From the NCBI GenBank assembly GCA_013146195.2, contig CM028380.1, positions 78,620,556 through 78,684,555 on the forward strand: a DNA stretch of 64,000 bases, read 5' to 3'. A program made the translations under genes and the position numbers. Each line of letters opens with the position of its first letter. The first letter of the stretch is position 1. This document shows positions 35,305-48,479 of this stretch, piece after piece. Under the pieces are notes generated by a model. The model saw only the letters and a program-made list of their open reading frames with translations. It did no database searches and had not been told where the DNA came from. The DNA is from Codonopsis lanceolata. Taxonomy: Eukaryota; Streptophyta; Magnoliopsida; Asterales; Campanulaceae.

Positions 35305-38300
35305 ATGCCCCCCTCTACCTGCAAAACCCATGCCGTTCTTGCCTTGCTCACCATTTCTTGTCTATTCATTTCAAAATTACATGCCTTGAAGCAGCCGTTT
35401 CATCCACGTGACTTGCTGCCACTCTTGCCACGACAAATCTCATGGCCGATTCTCAACTCTCTCCATGGAGCTGTTGATCTCTTGCCCTCGTTTGTGGGTT
35501 CTGCGTCTGCTATTAACAACTCTTCAGGGTGGAAAGGGGCTTGCTTTTACAATAACAGTGCTTGGTTGGAGTTTCATAACAAAACTGGCAGTCAATTTGG
35601 TGGGGGCACTCTCCATGTCAAGGTCTGTAATAAGTTCTCAATCTGGGTTTTATTTTATTTTTATTGTCTTGAATTGGTTTCTTCATATTGTTTGATTCCT
35701 GATTTTGGAATTGTGGGTTTTGCTACTGCGGATTATTGTTTTCGAATGAGATATTGGGGGTTTCCTTATAAATTTATTTATTTGGGAGCACATATCTTAG
35801 TTAGTGTTTAAAATTCAGTTATTTTAGTTACTTTCTCCGCCACAAGCAAAGAGTTCATTGTTCTATTTTGGAATGTCCCACCGAAAAGAGTAGACTCTCA
35901 AAATTATGCCTACAATCTCTCTAACCTTTCAACTTTACCTTTCACATGTCATTCAGCCATCTTGGGTATGTTCAACCATTTCTTAACTAGGACCAACTCA
36001 AAGGATACAAATATATCCCTTAATTATAAGGCTTTTCAAAAGTGGACTCTTTGATCGTGATTGAGGGAGTAACAGATTTGTGGGTAATAGGGTTTCTGAT
36101 ATAATGCTTGTTGTTCTATGAATTTGAATTTGAGCCTATATTTTTTGGAAGAATTTATATAGTTGTTGGTGCTAAGAAACATTTTTTAAGTGTGTTATTT
36201 GAAGTTTGGGATTGGATTCATGGATGTGAAATTGATTCTATTTAGAGTAAAAGTTTCTCTTGGTTGGCTTTCATCCTAAATGGTACTCTGTGGGTAGAAA
36301 AATATGCCAGCCAGGTTAGGTCTTATTATTGGAGTCTAGATGCTGTTGGATGCTGCCCTTTTTCGGTTGTTATCTTATGGCTACCCTTGGGTCTTCTCAT
36401 TTGATCGTGAGTCGTTCTCTTTGCTTTTGATTGGTTGACGTTTTTTTTTAGAATGTTTGCCTATGTTAAATAAAAGGATATAAAAAAGTGATAAAACAAT
36501 AAGCATTTAAACATCCGGCACTGAATCTCCAAGTTTATGATTATTGCTGATTGAGGGTTCCTATTTCATTCCAAGCTTGAAATAGGAAGAAAACTGCCTC
36601 TTCTATTTAGTCAGTGTACAGTATACTTGTTGTATATGTTAATTAATAACAACTTCCAAATTTTCGACTGTTCTTCTTCAGGTAAGCAAACCCCATAGTT
36701 GGACATGCATGGACATTTATCTTTTTGCAACTCCATACCGTGTAACTTGGGACTACTATTTTTTATCTCGTGAACATACGCTCGAGATCAAAGAATGGGA
36801 AGGGAAAGCTGAGTATGAATATGTAAGCTCCTGCTATTCCTCACCTGAACTTACTAAAAAGGCAATCTTTTATTTACGACATCTTTTTATTTCTGAGAAC
36901 AGGCCAAACGTAAGGGAGTTTCCATCTTTCTTATGCAAGCTGGGATGTTAGGAACCCTTCAAGCGCTGTGGGATGTCTTCCCCTTATTCACAAATACTGC
37001 ATGGGGTGAGAATTCTAATATTGCCTTTCTAAAGAAGCACATGGACGCTAACTTTGAGGTGCGTTCTCAGCCATGGGTCACAAACATTACTGTTGATGGT
37101 ATACACTCAGGAGATTTCCTTGCGATATCAAAAATTCGAGGAAGGTGGGGTGGGTTCGAGACTCTAGAGAAGTGGGTATCAGGGGCCTACGCTGGTCATA
37201 CGGCTGTGTGTTTAAGGGACTCTGAAGGGAAACTATGGGTCGGGGAATCCGGACATGAAGATGAAGATGTAATACTTAAAAGTTGCCAAAAGCATGATGT
37301 GTTTCTAGCCTCTATTGACTAATGTTTTAGTGGTCCTTAATACTAAAGTTATTGTTTCATGTTTTCATACTAGGGTCAAGATATAATTGCTGTGATGCCA
37401 TGGGATGAGTGGTGGAAATTTGAGTTGACTAAAGATGATGCTAATCCTCAAATAGCGTTGCTACCTTTGCATCCTAACCTTAGGGCCAAGTTCAATGAGA
37501 CTGCTGCTTGGGAGTATGCGAGAAGCATGCTTGGGAAGCCATATGGTTATCACAATCTGATATTTAGCTGGATAGACACTATTGATGGGAATTATCCTCC
37601 GCCATTGGATGCGCATTTGGTATTGCAGTCCTCCCTCTCTCCTTCATTATTTCATTGTAGACTACTGCTCGTTTTCCAATTATAGAATCTCTAAGTTGGG
37701 AATTCTCTTGGCCTCAATGGATGGCATTCTAAACCCCTTCATTTGTTATTTATATTATTATTTATTTTAAGTGTTTCTTTCTGTTTCTTCATTAGATTGA
37801 CAAACCAACCTTTCTCTTAGTTCTCTCCCATTCAGAAAAGCTGTTAGTATTATTTTATGTGAGCTGTTATTATCGGGTACCATTGCTAGAGTTATATCAT
37901 CCTTTCAATTTCTATGATATTTCTTGCATGTAGTACTCCGTAAAAGATTTATGTGAATTTTGAAATGTGGTCTGTGTGGTGGATTGCCTATACAAGTGTG
38001 TTTGTGTGTGCCTGCTGTGTCATCCTATTATTGCATATTCCCTCATCCTTAATAAAAAGTTGATGCATACCTGCCATATGGTCGCACCTACCTTGGATGT
38101 TATGGAAGCCAATTCTGGCACTTCAAAAGAATTTTGAAATAATAGGTTCAGACTAGGTATAAATAATTGCATCTAAGTAGAAAATTAGAAGTTGGCAGGC
38201 TATTGGTCACCGTAGATATAATACTTTTTTTCGAAAGAAGACACATCTAGGAACTTGCTACCATAATTGCTTCACTTCTTAAGATATGACATGCTTCTAT

Positions 38301-40291
38301 GAAAGGCTTAACTTGTATTTTAGGCAATTAGATGCTTTTTCCGATCTTTACCGTTCTGAAGGCTGACAACATTGTGGCTGTTGCCTCAAATATGAAGACC
38401 ACTGGTTTGTGCTGATAATGATGAAAAGTTGCAACATTCCAAAATGTGTGAATTTTGTCCAGTTTCCCTGCATTCCCCAATTAAAGTCGAACTTGGCCTT
38501 CTAAATGAAAAAGCTATGGACTGGAAAACTGATCCCCTGTCAACACACAGATTTCATTGCGTTAGCTAGGGGCAGGATTCGGTTGATTCTTACTTGCAGA
38601 AGGTCATCTCTCCTTTCAAGTGGGTGTCGGTTTTTTCTTTCTGCTACCTCATTTGTGGAGGCTTAGCATTCGGATCCATCGGAGTCTCTACGAATTTGCA
38701 TCAGAAGTCATCCGACTTTAGCCAGTGAAACCCGATCAGCAAAATCACATAAAAGAAGGTCTCTCATTCTTAAGCTGCAGCAGAAGATTGGCACTTACAT
38801 TTATGATATTGATTGTGCCTTGCTCAAATTAATCTTCTGTATTCCAAAAAGAATATCTCACAATTGGAAGACTATCTAAACTTGCAAGGATTCCTAATAC
38901 TTGAATAAAATGTGTTTAAGAAGGTTATGACTTCTGCAATGACATGGTTTGCAGTGACAAGTATTGAGGAACCTTACTGAAACATATGAAAATATGTAAA
39001 TAAAGTAGATGACTAGTTGAAAATCCTGCCGATGATCACATGGCTTGGTGCTCTCTTGCTTTCTCTCTTTCTGCCCTGCACCATATTCACCCACTCGATG
39101 TTGACTATTAGCTCGGTCGTGATACAGGTTGCTTCTGTTATGACTGTGTGGAGTCAACTACAGCCTGATTATGCTGCCAACATGTGGAATGAAGCCTTGA
39201 ACAAACGACTTGGTACTCATGTATGGTAACACTTTCCTTAATATTCTTGGTCAATTGCTTGGTGGGTCTGCTTAAATGAAATTTTGAGTCTCATTTTAAA
39301 TGGATAGTAGCATTTGCACTTCTTTCATGCAAATGCTACTTCTTGTAAGGTGCTACTTGGGCATCTCAATGATTCTCTTGGCCCAATTCTAAAGCGGTGT
39401 TACTGAAATTAGTATTCTATTGCTCAGTTGTCTTTGAAATTCACTGCAGTTGGTGGCGATGCCACAGCCAACCAGAAGAGGTTAGCGGACACCCTTTGGT
39501 GTTGAAATAATGTCACATTGGCACCTTTAGATATTGAAAAAATTATTATGCTCTATCAATTTTGACCCCCTTTGTTGTAGGAAATTTTGCACTATATTAT
39601 ATTTGGCCCTCATTTAGACCACTGCAATATAATTTTCTACCCCTAAAATAATCTTGATCCCGTTTCCACGGACTCTTGGCTTTGCCACTATAGTACTTGC
39701 GACACACTCACAGACATATATATTCAGGACTTTTGTATTATCAGATTTGGTTTGTTTTCTTTGCAGGGTCTTGGTCTTTCTGAGGTTCTTGTAGAAGTTG
39801 AAAAGCGTGGGTCCTCTTTCGCTGAACTATTGACGATCCCTGAACAGGATGATTGGGTATACGTTGACGGAAAATCAACTTCATGTGTTGCTTTTGTTCT
39901 TGAAATGTACAAGGAAGCAGGACTATTTGGTGAACTTGCTAATTCGATTCAAGTTACAGAGTTCACGGTGAGTTTGTCAAGAATGTCTTTGAATGAGTGG
40001 ATAGTTAAGGAGTAAAATCAGTGTCAAGTATTTATAGTTTGACACATTTTACTTAATTTTGTGTCATTTATTCAGATAAAGGATGCTTACACACTCAACT
40101 TCTTCGAAAACAATTCAAGCCGTCTGCCGAATTGGTGTAATGATGGAAACACAGTGAAGCTCCCATTTTGTCAAATTAAAGGCAAGTATCAAATGGAACT
40201 GCCAGGATACAATACAATTGATCCATACCCCCATATGACAGAAAGGTGCCCTTCATTGCCCCCAAAATATTCCAGGCCAAAGCATTGCTGA
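35305..40291 (+). CDS. Plant conserved protein with NlpC/P60-like (YiiX-type) cysteine signature
   Basis: Seven exons: 35305-35622, 36682-36822, 36903-37268, 37374-37619, 39128-39220, 39767-39967 and 40076-40291. They join in frame to 526 residues. The N terminus has a hydrophobic signal-like segment (VLALLTISCLFISKLHA), so a secretory or luminal protein is inferred. Landmarks: WKGACFYNNSAWLEFHNKTG, an aromatic-rich middle, GDFLAISKIRGRWGGFETLE, GAYAGHTAVCL followed by LWVGESG, MPWDEWW, then DGKSTSCVAFVLEMYKEAGLF and a Cys-containing tail. The order GD..., then His, then a later Cys in a helix resembles permuted NlpC/P60 (YiiX/LRAT-like) hydrolases. The protein is close, from memory, to Arabidopsis At4g27020, whose description as an inositol phosphatase is not supported by any motif seen here. 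A good cgccATG start context is present. Substrate is unknown. Confidence 0.85.
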
Positions 40292-41012
40292 GACTTCTGA
40301 TTCAACACTTGTAGCTGCCATACATATGGTAGGTCTAGTTTAGGCTAGTATCTAATTTGTTCTTCCTGTATACATATTATTTGATGCTAAGGATGAAATG
40401 CAGATTAAGCCATTAATGTTACACGAAATATCTTAACGTTGTTTGTAAAGTCAAGAGTACACGTAGAAAACAATGTCCGTGGTCCTGTAAACAATGAAAA
40501 ATTCGAAATGGATGAAATGAATATTTGAATGTCGGCGCGGGTAATGGTAGATGGCTCATTCTAAAGCATTGCAATGTTTTGTTAACAGCTTGCACTTGTT
40601 TATTGGTAAATTGACAGAATATTGGCTCTGTACTTGTATGGTGATTTGAGCAAATGATTAGATCAGTTTTGATGTAGTTTCCTTGGCAAATAGTCTCGTA
40701 GGACCAGATTATTGCTAGTTGAGATGAAGGTAATCTGCAAATATGCGAGCTCCTCTGGAGAATATGGTTTGGAGTTGGGATATTGATGTCCACACAGAGA
40801 GAAGATGCAGGTCTTGTGATTTTTTGTACAAGGAACATTTAGAACTAATATAAACAGCGAGAACAGAAAGATGAGAGTTTGATTAGAAACCATGCATTTA
40901 TCCAGGAAAAATATAGTCTTTTGTTTCATGCGTCCAATCACCATCTTTAACATGCAGTACACACAATAAACTATCATCTGCGCAGGATTGTGATTCAAGG
41001 AGTTGATCAATA
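40292..41012. other. 3' UTR and convergent spacer
   Basis: Lies between the plus-strand NlpC/P60-like gene and the minus-strand P450 and probably holds both 3' UTRs. Minus-strand open frames here lack family features. Confidence 0.5.
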
Positions 41013-42978
41013 TCAAAGTAGTTTCCTTGCAGCTATTTGAATTGGAAGTCCTCGAGTAGGTATTGGCATTGGGTCCCTACAGAAAAAATTATCATCACAG
41101 CATAATGACCATGAGAATCGAGTGACCAGATAGTGGATTGTAACAAGGGTTTCGAGCTTTGCAAACTCATATCCTGGACAAATACTGAGCCCCTCCTCCA
41201 AATGGAATGAGGCTGTAAGGAGGAATAGTTGCTTGGTTCTCAAACCGTGCTGGATCAAACTTTGATGGTTTTTGGAATATGTTACCGTCCATGTGAGTGA
41301 TGCTTGTAGTCCAGAAGATCTGTTCATCAAGATCAAAGTTGTCAGTTTGTTATTTTCTTTACTAATGATTGTTATAATGCTATGAGATGGGTGAGTGGCC
41401 CCTAAGCGGTGGAATATCCTTACTTGCCATCCTTTGGGTATGAGGTAACCACCAAACTCAATGTCCTGTAATGCCTTTCTGAAGCCTCCAAAGATGGGAG
41501 GAAACATCCTCAAGGTCTCTGTTGCTACTCTCCATGTGTACTTCATCTTGGCAAGATCTTCCCATGTTAGTAACTCGTCCAAGTCCTTGTTCTTTGCGAT
41601 TGCTTCTTGTTCTGAAGTGAGAAACCAGCAAATATGCAAATGAGTGTTATATACCTAAAAGACTATGTCTAGATAACATGAAGCTCTATTGTAGCTCACG
41701 TAGTATGCTCTTTAGACAAACTAAGGATGTGGTTTTTGATTGTTTTATATTTCCGGCTGGAGTGCAAACTTCTTTATGGTCCCAGTTTGTAAATTCTGAA
41801 GGCTAACAGGTTTAGTGATGGAGTTAATAATTACCTGTGATCAGCTGGGACAGTGGAGTGTTCTGTCATGTCGCTAAGGTTGGGAGATGGAGGAGGTGGG
41901 GTGGGGTTTTATGTGTGTGGGTGTGCTGGGGGGAATAGGAGGAAAGTCTTTACCCTGAAGAACAGCTTCATATACAGTTGGATCCGTAGCTAGTAGTCGC
42001 ACGAGGAAAGTAATCAGGACAGAGGAAGTGTCATATCCGGCTATCATGAGAAGCGTGATGTTATGTACAATCTCATCTTCCGACACTACTTGTTTGTTAT
42101 CTTCATCGTGGATGTTGAGCAAGCAGGTAATGATGTCTTGATGGGATGAAACACCCTTCCCCTCCATTTCAACCCTCTTTTCGTGAATAAGCTCCCTCAG
42201 CATTTCACGAACCCTTGTACTTGCCCGTAGACTCCTGTTGTAGCGTGTGAAGGGCAGATTTATTGGGACTGACCATACTCCTTGTATCATGTACTGAAAA
42301 CTTTTAACGAGCTCATCTCTTCGGGCTTCTCGTTCAATTCCAAACAGAAGGGAGCAGATTATGTCAAATGTAAGTGTCTTCATCAGGGGCAACACCTATC
42401 ATATTATTTTGCATTTTTTGTTAGCAGTTACTTGCAAATAATTTATGTCTGTAGTGACAATTCAGCGTGATAATTTTACATACCGTGATGTCTCTCTTGC
42501 CTTCCCAATTGATCTTTATGTGCCTCCTGATTTCTTCATCCATCTTTCCAACATACTTCTTCAAGGATTCTGGCTTGAGGAATGAGACAAGAGCGTTTCT
42601 GACACGTTTATGATCTTCACCACTGAGTTCCAACAAACACCGTTCACCCAGTATCTTCTTGTTTGCTTCTGTCTGCTGGTGTCCAACCTTGTTTTCATCA
42701 CTACTGAAGACAAACTTGTTTGCAGCCAGTCCGGAGATGAAAACTGTGGGTTTCCCGAAGAGGCTTAGCTTTGAGACTGGACCATACTTGTTTATCCTTT
42801 GCTGGAGCCACGCTTCTGCAGTATTGGACCTCATTGCTCGGAGAAGGCCAAGGCTTTGACCAATAATTGGTATTCCTAGCGATCCTGGTGGAAGCTTCTG
42901 TGAGGATCTTCTTCCCCTCCTGATCAGGAGAAAGATGGGAGGAAGGAAGAGGATGAAGGTGAAAAAGATATTCATCAT
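41013..42978 (-). pseudogene. CYP716-like cytochrome P450, frameshifted in the haem loop
   Basis: Exons on the minus strand: 42484-42978, 41954-42395, 41424-41611 and 41013-41319, about 476 codons in total and normal for CYP716. The product has an N-terminal membrane anchor, LPPGSLGIPIIGQS proline hinge, AGYDTSS I-helix motif, ETLR (ExxR) and FDPARFE. CYP716 enzymes are ER-bound and oxidise triterpenes such as beta-amyrin at C-28 (family knowledge). In the last exon the reading PYSLIPFGGGAQ leads to a stop, while the next frame gives ICPGYEFAKLETLV to the end. One extra base therefore sits inside the haem-binding loop, and the loop Arg is read as Gln. It is either a young pseudogene or a base-call error; everything else is intact. 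Confidence 0.85.
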
Positions 42979-43261
42979 GTAATGGTTGAGACTTGAGAGT
43001 TGAGAGAGATAGGAAGTCGGGAAATTAAGAGCAACTCAGTTTGTTGTTTTGTGGGTGAGAATCTTTTGCTTTCAAGTACAAATATATTCCAGTTGAGTTG
43101 ACAATATAGGATTAGGGATAGGTTACCGTCTAAGCTTTATAATATACATACCAGATGAGATTCATCTGTAATTTTCTAATCATCCTCTTGTTCGCTTCAT
43201 TTGCTGCTGGTTTACGAGCTTGTTAGTTGCCACTAGTATTGTTGGCAGCCAAGAATAAGTG

Positions 43262-43441
43262 AGTTTGCCAAAGAGGCTTAGCTTTGAGATTGGACCATAC
43301 TTGTTTATCCTTTGCTGCAGCCATGCCTCTGCATTACCCTGACAAGGGAAAGCCTTTGACCTATTATTGGTATTCCTAGTGACCTCCGGCGGAACCCCCT
43401 GTGTCTGTGATGGTCATCTAATTCCCCTCCTGATCAGATAT
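43262..43441 (-). pseudogene. P450 exon-1 fragment
   Basis: Closely similar to the P450 first exon at about 42746-42925 (shared aagaggcttagctttgaga, accatacttgtttatccttt and ttggtattcctag), with deletions of some tens of bases. It lacks start, hinge and later exons. It is the relic of a tandem duplicate upstream of the P450. Confidence 0.85.
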
Positions 43442-43746
43442 GACCAAAACCACCATGGTTTAACGAGAGAAGGGCAACTGGAGGGTCATCACGAGTGTTG
43501 AAATGTTATTACTACATTAACCAGATCTAGTCCATCGTTGACCAAAAACATAGGCACATGAAAAAATCGTTCAATATGCATACCATCTATTAAGAAATCA
43601 TCGATCAGATTCAGGGCATTTGTTTGCTATAGTTAGTATTTACCTCATTTTTCAACCTGTGAGAAGTCAGCAACTTTCAATGTTACCGCTTGCTTGGCAT
43701 AATCATCTCAATCTCATAGAATGTTACAGAATTTTCATTGGAATGA

Positions 43747-43838
43747 GTAATTTTAGAGTCACCAAATGAGTACCAAATTTTGTGCACGCAGAGTCATATG
43801 TGTCATCTTTCTATGAGTAATATAAAAGGCAGTCAAAC
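43747..43838. mobile_element. Fragment of the 28.3-kb MITE family
   Basis: gagtaattttagagtcacc and the following agtaccaaattttgtgcac match the left arm of the MITE at 28259-28450. The right arm is not seen. Confidence 0.5.
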
Positions 43839-44011
43839 TTAGCAAATTGTTAGAACAGACAAAAAGCTTCCTTTCCTTGAAACAAACAGCAATTCAGTAC
43901 ACAAACAGCATTTGTCAAAATCTAGGATACAAAAATATCAAATTGTCTTGTGTTTGGTGAACTCATTACATGCAGCGTAAATATAGTATTTGGCAGAGAA
44001 ACTTGTTCCAA

Positions 44012-47000
44012 TCATTCGGTCTTGGGAGGGAAATGGTTCCCTCCGGTGGCAATCTTGTAGAGATAAAACAGTGTCATGATTGCGCTGCAGAAAAATGGCA
44101 AACAAATTTATCAGGATCTACAAAGCTTGGACATTCATTTGTTAAACATTAACAAGTAAGATTATAATAACAAGGAAAACTCCATAGCGAAACATAATTA
44201 TAGCCAAGTCACAAAAGCATCTTGAGGAATTACAGAGAGTTTCTCAATTAAAAAGATATGCAATATCAAGAAATTTGGAAAATTATGGAGCCATGGAATG
44301 AGATATGACATGGCTTTACCAATTTTTGTTGCACATGTCTACATGACCATAATTTCAACCATATAATCCGTAATCAATGTCAAGACCAAATGCTGTCAAA
44401 GAGAATGTCACAATCCTTGGCTCTAGGAAAGGAACTTGTAAAATGAATACAAATATCTACCTTGAAATTTCATCTCATATTGAACAATTTCACATATCTA
44501 AATATGTTGGGAGTAAATCTACTTCTCCATTCATGTCTAAGGAGGCTATGGCTTGAAGGAAGATAGTTATCCTAAAAGTCAAAACTCGAAGCCATACTGC
44601 CATAGTAGGCGTGTCAATGGATCGAATATGCGGCAGTATGGGTGTATACAAATCCCGTCCAAAAATTAAATTTTTAATTAGACCCGATTGACAGATCTAA
44701 TATTACGTTTACCCTGACGTCGCTCTCCTACAGATGCCACAATTAGTTTTGCATTTAGACCCTCCTGGCCTCTCCCCTACCTCCCATTTCCTATTGGCTG
44801 AGCGTACGGCTACAAGTATGATAGAGCATTTCATTTTCACCAGTCACCACAAATAGGACTTACTCGGAAGCTTTTTAAAGAACAAATATCAGCTTTTGAC
44901 GAAGGTTAATACTATTAGATGCACAATAGTTTCTCGTCCATCTAAGTGACATCCAAATAATAGTATCCTCACTTTAGTACACCATCAAGATCTTAGCCGA
45001 GTATAATTCTGCTCCTGGGTGCTGAGCACTACAAGCCTACACAGCCCTCACAGCCCACCCACCAACTAGAGCAATGAACAAAATCTATCAACAACTAAGA
45101 ACAACTATGCACATAATATATTATAAAACTATGTAAATAGACTCCTGTAAGTTCCATAATAGTCCGCGAAAGTTCTTTCACCATGCCACAAAGAAACAAA
45201 ATGTGCTATTACACAAATGCAAGACATGAGACAGCAAATAGAAGCCAGGCTTCCTGACATGAAGATATATGTATCACTCTATGTAATGGGGATGGGATAC
45301 ATCACCATATCACATGGTGAATTAAGATAATTCATATCACTATTTAGACAAAACACTAAGCACAGTTTACAACATCCAATCCCTAACCCTAACTTGGGCA
45401 AAGAAGGCAAGAAACACCTCATTCTACATACCTGATCCCTGCAACAATGCCAGCTGGCATTATCTTAAAGCTCTCAATATAACGCTGTCCCATGACCCAT
45501 GTGAGTGTGGCTGCACAAGCTGTATTAAGGCATTTTTATCAGTGAGATGACCAGTGCATTAAAATTGAGAAATGAATGGATAGCAGAATAATGAATATTC
45601 TGGTGTATCTTGCTTTCTGCTTATGTTTTTGCTCTCATTGTCTTTGACTTTGACTTGTTTTCAAGTTCTATTGCCCAGGTCGTTCTCCGAACAATGTTAA
45701 GGTAGCTTTAGAAGAATCTCCACACTTTATAGCTTAATTTCAACTTTGCAATCGTTATGACGAAAACATCAGCAAGAGACTTGCAGAAAGAGTGAGTTGT
45801 AATGTACAGTATTTTTTTATTATTTATTTTTAATAAGAACAGTATTTAACAGAGGGGTCTCTAATTTGCTGGAAAGCAGGATGTTTTACAAGATTCATTT
45901 GAAGTCTACAATATGCCACTAATTGTGCAGACTTTATTATTGAATTACTGCTAGAATTTTTCAAGTTGAGAAGAATGTTTTGGGATTCGGTAGAACACTA
46001 CATAGAGAACTTTTGAAGAAGGTCCAGTTGAACTCTAATAAGTTCCTTGTATTTGCATTCTCTCTTCCTTGACTATGGCTCAATGAAAGCGTGAAAGCAT
46101 GCTGAAGTACCTTCACATTTTAATTCTCTTAAAATGCACACTTTTAGAATGGGGACTTGATAATCGATAGAGAATTAAGAAAATTCAAACATTGAATGAA
46201 GAAAAGACTAACAAAGCACATGAAAGCAAGATTCAGATAATCAAATATCGGCTCCTTGTTAGGCGCTAATGACCCATCTGTAAGTTGCATAAAGCACGAG
46301 AAATATCAACTCAACTCCTAGGAAAACCAATTTTTGTTATTTGCTAAATAGAAAGTAATCGCGAGCACATAATTCTTGCCCAACAAGAACCATCATTAAT
46401 TTTTGCAATTACATTACAACCTCTTGACCGTAAATGTCTGTTACTTTCAAGCTTATGTTTGTCCCTGTACGACTGTCACTTTAGGCTGAATTGGTCCATT
46501 AAACTTGATTTCTTATGCTAAATATTAATATTCTTAATTATCATACAAAGAGCAAATCACACTCATTAATGACAAAGTTAGAAGAAATTAGAATTCCAAA
46601 AAAAAAAAAAAAAGAGTGGAATACTTTTCTATTTTTCCTTTCAAAAAATCCATAAATACTTGGATGTGTAGATCAGGACTGAAACTGTAATACCCCACCA
46701 AACCCACCTCGGATAGAAGTGGGAATGATAGCACGCTTATAAGGTGGTCACCTTCAACCAATTAGCACCGACAATTATCCATGGACTTTAGGGTATGCAA
46801 CCACCCAGGGGTATGATCTGTCGAAAATGTAGATTTCTTATAAGGTCATTAATTCCAAAGCATCCGAAGAAGCTGCAGGGGTTCGTAAATCGTATCGGAA
46901 ACCAAATGATAGAGCCACATAGTCGTCTTTTTCTCGAATTGGCCTACTATTTCAACCCCACAAACCAATCCCCACCCCCCAATAACAAAACAATGATTAC

Positions 47001-47385
47001 AATCTTCTGGTTTTCTTCAATTTTCCAGACACAGTCTATATTCATACGAGTTGGATCTAAGAAAAACTAGAAGTTGAAGTGATATCAACATTACCCATAT
47101 AACGAAACTTCACAAGACATCAGCATTAAACCAATCCATATACATGCACATGAGAGAGAGAGAGAGAGAGAGTAAAAGAGCTATACCAGTCTCGGAAATC
47201 AAGGCAGGATAGGAGTTCTTCCGCTTGTGGAAAGCTCGAAGACTGAGATAACCAGCTAGGAAGAGCACTATTGCAGCACCTAAACCTCCAGTCAATGAGG
47301 TAATGCTCCCTCTCCTGGCATAACCAATGACCCCACCGAACAACATTATCATCCCATACGGAATCGTAAAACAAAAATCATGCAT
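44012..47385 (-). CDS. TMEM14 / FATTY ACID EXPORT (FAX6-like) membrane protein
   Basis: Three minus-strand exons: 47187-47385, 45432-45519 and 44012-44084. They join to 119 residues, the usual size for TMEM14. The start is the MHDFCF methionine (47385), matching the family N terminus; a longer frame would need a TTG. Exon 1 gives FTIPYGMIMLFGGVIGYARR and GGLGAAIVLFLAGYLSLRAF (two helices). Exon 2 gives TWVMGQRY and KIMPAGIVAGI. Exon 3 gives AIMTLFYLYKIATGGNHFPP and ends KTE. Four membrane helices are expected. Plant members of the FAX group act in fatty acid export, with the shorter ones at the ER (family knowledge). Intron 1 carries a (GA)n tract at 47153-47173 close to the exon-1 donor. Confidence 0.92.
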
Positions 47386-47399
47386 TTTCACCAACTGGG

Positions 47400-48470
47400 T
47401 TTCTGAAAAAGATTGAGATTTCGACGAATTATAAAATTAGGGTTTCAGAGATCAAAGAGATGTAGAGCATTTAGAGAGATTTTGTTTAACTTTGGAGTTG
47501 TCTTTCCTGAGTTTTTGCAAACTGTGATCGTGGACGGAAGTGGTTCAGTTGGTCAACGTTCTAATTTTACCAGCTCCAACCTTTTTTCAGCTTTTCTTTT
47601 TCTTTTTTTGCCTAAACTACCCTTGATTCCATTCATAATCTCGAGTCTGTGCTAGTAGTGCTACAGCCTACAGTTTACCTCCACCATGTTTCGTACGAGG
47701 GTAATATTGTAAGGTAAATTATCCGTGTGGACGCCACATTCCTCTCTCCTTACATTCGCTCCCGCTGAAAAGGCCCGCAGAATATTAGCTTTGCAATTTT
47801 GATTATTTTGATTATTTTAATTTTGTAATTTTGAGTTTTTTTTTCCGTAATTACTGAAAATAAATAAATGAGACAAAGAGAAAATTGTGACCAACAAAAG
47901 AGAACTTAAAATAACTAAATCGCGATTAAAAATTTTCAATTTAGACTATATATATTTTGAAATTTCAATTTGGCACATTTTTATTGGATGATACCAATGT
48001 TTTTGTGATTATGTAATACTTCATATATTCTTAAATTATTATCATGTTTAATTTTTTAAGTAGTACTATGAATTTCGCGTTATGATTTTGATATTTTTTT
48101 TGAAATGTACATTAAAATTTTTATTTAAAAAATAATTGGTTTAACTTGAGAAAGTCGGAACAATACTAGGTTATTACACATGCGATGCACGATTGACTTA
48201 GTGTTGTTTCTGAAATTTAATTTTATAGATAGAATTTGCAAGTTATTTGAATGAACCAACAACAACAAGATGTCCACATAATTAATAAATAAAAAAAAAG
48301 CATGAGATCACGTCTAATCATCAAACCGAAAATTCATGCGAATTTTGTTGATAGAATTTGTAAGTAATTTCGTAGTGGTTGTTTGTGGTGTCGGTGGAAC
48401 ACGTTTAATCAAATTGGATAAAATTTATTTTAAATTGACCGAGTTATGGTAAAATAATAAAAATTAAAAA
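47400..48470. other. TMEM14 5' region and AT-rich spacer
   Basis: The first few hundred bases must hold the promoter and 5' UTR of the minus-strand gene. From about 47800 the sequence becomes very AT-rich with no gene seen. Confidence 0.45.
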
Positions 48471-48479
48471 AATTCTACC

